A DNA stretch of 38,019 bases from a virus. The stretch is taken from IMG/VR virus record IMGVR_UViG_3300020020_000101, positions 1-38,019 of that record, one strand, 5' to 3'. Numbering within the stretch: the first letter of the stretch is position 1; every line of letters begins with the position of its first letter. The notes beneath the pieces are model-generated. The model was not told where the DNA came from. It was given only the letters and a program-made list of their open reading frames with translations, and did not search any database. This document shows, in pieces, positions 35,294 to 38,019 of the stretch. The position numbers and the translations under genes were made by a program.

Positions 35294-36550
35294 TTAGGCG
35301 TACGCGGCGGGGATGGTGTACGTGCCGGACACGGTGATCTGCATGACCACCCCGGCGCCCCGGTGACGGATGCCCGTGCCGAAGCCGTGGAGGTAGTACG
35401 AGTCGGTCAGGGGGTAGTCCCCGTCACGACCACGCACCAGGCGGAGACCCCGCAGGGCGGAGTTCTCGTGCTGGCGGAGGCCCACCAGGTTGCCGATCTG
35501 GCGCTCGCCACCCGACGCCGTAGCCACCACGTAGCCAGCGGGGATGTAGTCATCCTCGACGACGACGAAGGGACCGTAGGTGCCGATGGTGACGAGACCC
35601 GGGATGCCCGAGTCCTGCGGGCGAGCGACAACGCCCCCGTTGGCGGGGAGGTAGATGCCGCCTCCCACACCCTGCGAGGGAATGAAGTCGTACGTGGCCC
35701 CGGTGGCGACCCGGAAGGTCTTGATGACCGCCCCCTGCGCCGGGTTGACCAACAGAAGGAGCTTGTAGCCCGTGTTCTGCGAGTAACCGTGGTGCCGGAG
35801 GTGGACTTCCAGGTCGGTCATGTCGCCGGCGTCGATGGTCGCAGCACCCGACGTGATGTAGTGGGTGTGGGTGCTGAGGTGCGTCGTCGCCTTGTAGGCG
35901 GGAGGCACCGTGCCGTCAGCGTTGTACAGGGCGTAGACGTTGACCGCCTGCTCGTTGATGGTGGCCACTCGGTTGACGTTGTTGAAGATGGCCCGAAGGA
36001 TCTTCGTGAACATCAGCCGGTTGTCTGCCTCGAGAGCGGTGTTGTTCAGCGCCTGCAGCTGCTGCTGGGTCGACTCCGCCAGGAACATCCACGTGTAGCG
36101 GATGGCCAGGTCGTACCACTTGAAGTCGTAGCCCATGTTGAACGACACACCCAGACGAACGCCCTTCGGCTCTCCGTACTCCGACGCTTCCTCGAAGTCC
36201 TCCTGCGAGGGGTAGCGGACCCGTTCGACCGGGTTCGTGACGTCGAAGGTGAAGTAGTTGACCAGGACGTTGCGCTCCCGGTTCCAGATGTTGATGGTCC
36301 GCTGGAACTCGGTCCACATCTGGTTGAGGTCGGCCCCGTCGAGGGTCTCCCGGATGATGTCGGCGGTCTCGTTGTAGCCCCGCTCACCGGCGATGAGAGC
36401 CTCGTTGCCCTGGAGCTGGTCCAGGACCTGAGCCATGAGGGCTGCAGAGATGGCCCGGTGAGGGGTCATGCCCTTGAGCTTCAGGGTCTCGAGGATCACA
36501 CCGTCGTCGGGCGTGGCCAGCTTGCGCTCCATCAGAGCGAGCCCGGTCAC
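35294..36550 (-). CDS. Major capsid protein, 418 aa
   Basis: Large late protein between decoration protein and connectors. It has an N-terminal helical part (RERNVLVNYFTFDVTNPVER, YDFKWYDLAIRYTWMFLAES) and a long beta-rich body with DMTDLEVHLRHHGYSQNTGY, KLLLLVNPAQGAVIKTFRVA and GIPGLVTIGTYGPFVVVEDD, as in HK97-fold capsids of actinophages. ATG 36532 is an alternative start; GTG 36550 is chosen because it overlaps the previous stop (GTGA), the rule elsewhere here. It follows a scaffold gene, so no maturation-protease fusion is needed. Identity rests on size, order and pattern. Confidence 0.8.
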   Translation of the reverse strand: MTGLALMERKLATPDDGVILETLKLKGMTPHRAISAALMAQVLDQLQGNEALIAGERGYNETADIIRETLDGADLNQMWTEFQRTINIWNRERNVLVNYFTFDVTNPVERVRYPSQEDFEEASEYGEPKGVRLGVSFNMGYDFKWYDLAIRYTWMFLAESTQQQLQALNNTALEADNRLMFTKILRAIFNNVNRVATINEQAVNVYALYNADGTVPPAYKATTHLSTHTHYITSGAATIDAGDMTDLEVHLRHHGYSQNTGYKLLLLVNPAQGAVIKTFRVATGATYDFIPSQGVGGGIYLPANGGVVARPQDSGIPGLVTIGTYGPFVVVEDDYIPAGYVVATASGGERQIGNLVGLRQHENSALRGLRLVRGRDGDYPLTDSYYLHGFGTGIRHRGAGVVMQITVSGTYTIPAAYA

Positions 36551-36915
36551 GAGATCGCCGCCGAACAACGAAGAACCAGGCGCGTGGCTTCCACCGTCCA
36601 GCCGATGGGGACGTGGGTGGCGTCCACAGCAGCCGAGGAGATGGTGCCATCGGTGGTCAGGGCGGTGTACTTCGTCCCTGCCACACCAGCGAACTCCACG
36701 AGTTCGCCAGCCGTGATGATGTCGACGATGTCGCCAGCAGCCAAGCTGCGAGGCTGACAGACGACACCGATGACTCCGCTCTGACCCGCTCCGGGGACAG
36801 CTCGGCCGTTGACGTCGATCCCGAAACCCTTGGGGGTTGCGGAACCGGTCCATGCACCGGCGAGCTTGGCCCGGACCACGCCAATGGCGGATTCGGTCTT
36901 GTCGACCCTTGCCAT
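36547..36915 (-). CDS. Head decoration protein-like, 122 aa
   Basis: ATG 36915 follows GGAAAGGACAAAG. The small beta-rich protein contains QSGVIGVVCQPRSLAAGDIV, DIITAGELVEFAGVAGTKYT and HVPIGWTVEATRLVLRCSAA, the pattern of DUF2190/cement-type decoration proteins, which stabilise the capsid. It lies between scaffold and capsid, where lambda gpD-like or DUF2190 genes are often found. Its stop is coupled to the capsid start (GTGA). Confidence 0.7.
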   Translation of the reverse strand: MARVDKTESAIGVVRAKLAGAWTGSATPKGFGIDVNGRAVPGAGQSGVIGVVCQPRSLAAGDIVDIITAGELVEFAGVAGTKYTALTTDGTISSAAVDATHVPIGWTVEATRLVLRCSAAIS

Positions 36916-36953
36916 GAAGGCTTTGTCCTTTCCTGTTGATGGGTGTGGGGTTT

Positions 36954-36970
36954 AGCCAGAGATTCTGGCT
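36954..36970 (-). repeat. Palindrome AGCCAGA-GAT-TCTGGCT after the scaffold stop
   Basis: 7-bp arms, 5 bases downstream of the scaffold stop on the - strand, in the 59-base gap before the decoration gene. It is related to the elements at 24023-24037 and 37867-37877. Confidence 0.55.
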
Positions 36971-36974
36971 AGGA

Positions 36975-37796
36975 CTACCGACGAAGAGCGGGGTACTTCT
37001 CCCGCAGAGCTTCCTCGGACAACTGGTCCTTCCTGCGCTTGCCGCTCATCTTGGATCCGGTGGTTCGCCGAGCAGCTTCACGCCGCTGACGACCGGAGTC
37101 CTGGTCAGCCTCGTCCTCGTCATCCTCGTCCTTCTTGACCACCTTCTTCAGGTGGGGCTTGGACTTGAGGATGCGCTTCAGCTCGGCCTTGACCGTTGCC
37201 TCGTCGATGTCGATGTCCGTCGGGTCCTCATCGTCCTGGTCGACGTCGATGTTCTTGCGTCGGATCAATGCGATGGCATCCTCGGGATCCTGGAAGTCCT
37301 TGGCGTTGCGAAGGACCACGCTCTCGATCTCCTTGGCCAGCAACCGCTCAGCGAGCTTCACGCTCCTGTTCGCAGCTGCCTGAGCAGCCGCCTTGGCCTC
37401 CTCGTCCTCAGCGGACGAATCGTCCTTGGCGTCCTTCTTCGGAGCCGCCTTCTTGGCCGGGGTTGCCTTCTTCGCCGCCCGAGCTTCACGCTCAGCCTTA
37501 CGGCGGGCTACACGCTCCTTGCGGAGCGCCCCTTCCATCCTGGCCTTCTCCTCGGCCCAGATCTGCTTCTGCGACTTCTTGGCAGACTTCTTGGCCTTAC
37601 CAGCGGCCTCGTCATCCTCCTCGTCGTCGTCATCTTCGCCGTCACCGGCATCCTCATCTTCCGATTCGTCTTCCGAATCGTCCGTATCGTCGTCGGTGTC
37701 GTCGTCTGACTCGTCATCGTCCTCGTCCTTCTCAAAGAAGTTCAGGAGGGCCAGGGACTGCAACCAGTCAGGCAGAAGCTGTTCCGTCACACGCAT
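36975..37796 (-). CDS. Capsid scaffold-like protein, 273 aa
   Basis: ATG 37796 is preceded by AAAGCGAG; ATG 37820 would add 8 residues. The protein is highly charged: an Asp/Glu-rich stretch of about residues 22-65, a long Lys/Ala/Arg helix (IWAEEKARMEGALRKERVAR), and a helical C-terminal part ending in LSEEALREKYPALRR. This acidic/coiled-coil composition and the position before the decoration and capsid genes fit a scaffolding protein, which guides procapsid assembly and then leaves. No protease motif is seen. Confidence 0.75.
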   Translation of the reverse strand: MRVTEQLLPDWLQSLALLNFFEKDEDDDESDDDTDDDTDDSEDESEDEDAGDGEDDDDEEDDEAAGKAKKSAKKSQKQIWAEEKARMEGALRKERVARRKAEREARAAKKATPAKKAAPKKDAKDDSSAEDEEAKAAAQAAANRSVKLAERLLAKEIESVVLRNAKDFQDPEDAIALIRRKNIDVDQDDEDPTDIDIDEATVKAELKRILKSKPHLKKVVKKDEDDEDEADQDSGRQRREAARRTTGSKMSGKRRKDQLSEEALREKYPALRR

Positions 37797-37812
37797 CACG
37801 CGCTCGCTTTCT

Positions 37813-37877
37813 AGGTGCATCACGCACCTGGTTCATCCCAGCCTCACGCTGGGAGATCTGTCCAGCCAGAACTTCTG
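37813..37877 (-). promoter_or_regulatory. Cluster of three hairpins in the leader before the scaffold gene
   Basis: AGGTGC/GCACCT (37813-37829), TCCCAGC/GCTGGGA (37836-37854) and CAGAA/TTCTG (37867-37877) lie within the 85 bases between the upstream stop and ATG 37796. Several hairpins in so short a gap suggest control of scaffold mRNA translation or stability. Confidence 0.5.
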
Positions 37878-37881
37878 ACTG

Positions 37882-38019
37882 CTACTTGGCCTCGGTCCCC
37901 GCTGACTCGTTGGGGCGGGCCTTGTTGTTGGACTTGTTCTCGGGCTTGCCACCGGAAGATAGCTCCTCGCCAGCCTTGCCCTCAGGGGTGGCGGTAGCGA
38001 GCGCAGTCTTGCGCTGCAG
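37882..38019 (-). CDS. C-terminal end of upstream late gene, possibly portal protein (start outside window)
   Basis: The frame is open from the right edge to TAG 37884-37882. The visible 45 residues include LQRKTALATATPEGKAGEEL and end RPNESAGTEAK: hydrophilic and Lys/Glu/Ser/Pro-rich, like the disordered C-termini of portal proteins that precede scaffold genes. Identity is from position only. Confidence 0.45.
   Translation of the reverse strand: MQRKTALATATPEGKAGEELSSGGKPENKSNNKARPNESAGTEAK

Noticed and set aside
35363-36757. Long + strand open frame opposite the capsid gene
   Set aside because: Val/Asp/Arg-rich mirror of a GC-rich real gene on the other strand, no start signal or promoter, and the capsid frame has clear structural-protein pattern.
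1-38019. tRNA genes, CRISPR arrays, insertion sequences, integrase
   Set aside because: No cloverleaf-like sequence, spaced direct repeats, transposase motifs or recombinase catalytic motifs were noticed on reading; a tRNAscan or HMM search could not be run.

Overview
The window reads as part of the genome of a tailed, siphovirus-like phage of an actinobacterium. The evidence is a syntenic head-to-tail late block (scaffold, decoration protein, capsid, connectors, tail tube, frameshifted tail assembly chaperones, tape measure, distal tail proteins, fibre, amidase), a resuscitation-promoting-factor-like domain of a type found mainly in Actinobacteria, mid-to-high GC, frequent GTG/TTG starts, and very tight packing with ATGA, GTGA, TGATG and TAGTG overlaps. 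The host species and the lifestyle cannot be read from the window. No integrase, repressor, terminase, tRNA or CRISPR array was seen. The left and right edges both cut genes (an Rpf-like protein and the gene upstream of the scaffold, probably the portal).

Layout. Positions 1-6066 (+ strand) hold an Rpf-like gene end and 17 small genes, many with zinc-ribbon, KOW-like or helix-turn-helix features, plus a SLOG (DUF2493) protein. They are driven by four clear sigma70-type promoters (about 353, 868, 3452, 5312). Positions 6067-6551 are non-coding and contain a bidirectional terminator and inverted repeats. Positions 6552-20485 (- strand) hold the early/replication block: VRR-NUC nuclease, SSB, Sak4-like ATPase, Cas4/RecB-like nuclease, a DNA polymerase with an N-terminal uracil-glycosylase-like domain, a nucleotide-metabolism cluster (dCMP deaminase, two thymidylate-synthase-fold enzymes, all-alpha NTP pyrophosphatase, dNMP kinase), and an SNF2-type helicase. 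This block is broken up by at least six - strand promoters. A single + strand gene, 20682-21161, faces it from a divergent promoter pair at 20535-20632.

Positions 21475-38019 (- strand) are the late operon, transcribed right to left: possible portal end, scaffold, decoration protein, major capsid, SAP-like acidic protein, four connector/completion proteins, tail tube, tail assembly chaperones with a 7-G slippery run, tape measure (apparently starting at CTG), two distal tail proteins, a fibronectin-III fibre, two small proteins, an amidase endolysin and several small membrane proteins that are holin candidates.

The most interesting system is the nucleotide cluster at 13253-17389. Its parts resemble the functional set used by T4-like phages to make modified cytosine: an all-alpha dNTP pyrophosphatase, a dNMP kinase, a dCMP deaminase, and ThyA-fold enzymes in which the base-discriminating Asn is aligned with Asp. 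This suggests that the phage makes a 5-substituted dCMP. That is inference and needs mass spectrometry. Other notable features are probable leaderless starts, a shared GCATGCG-like element at several promoters, and several genes of 41-56 codons that length-thresholded gene finding would miss.
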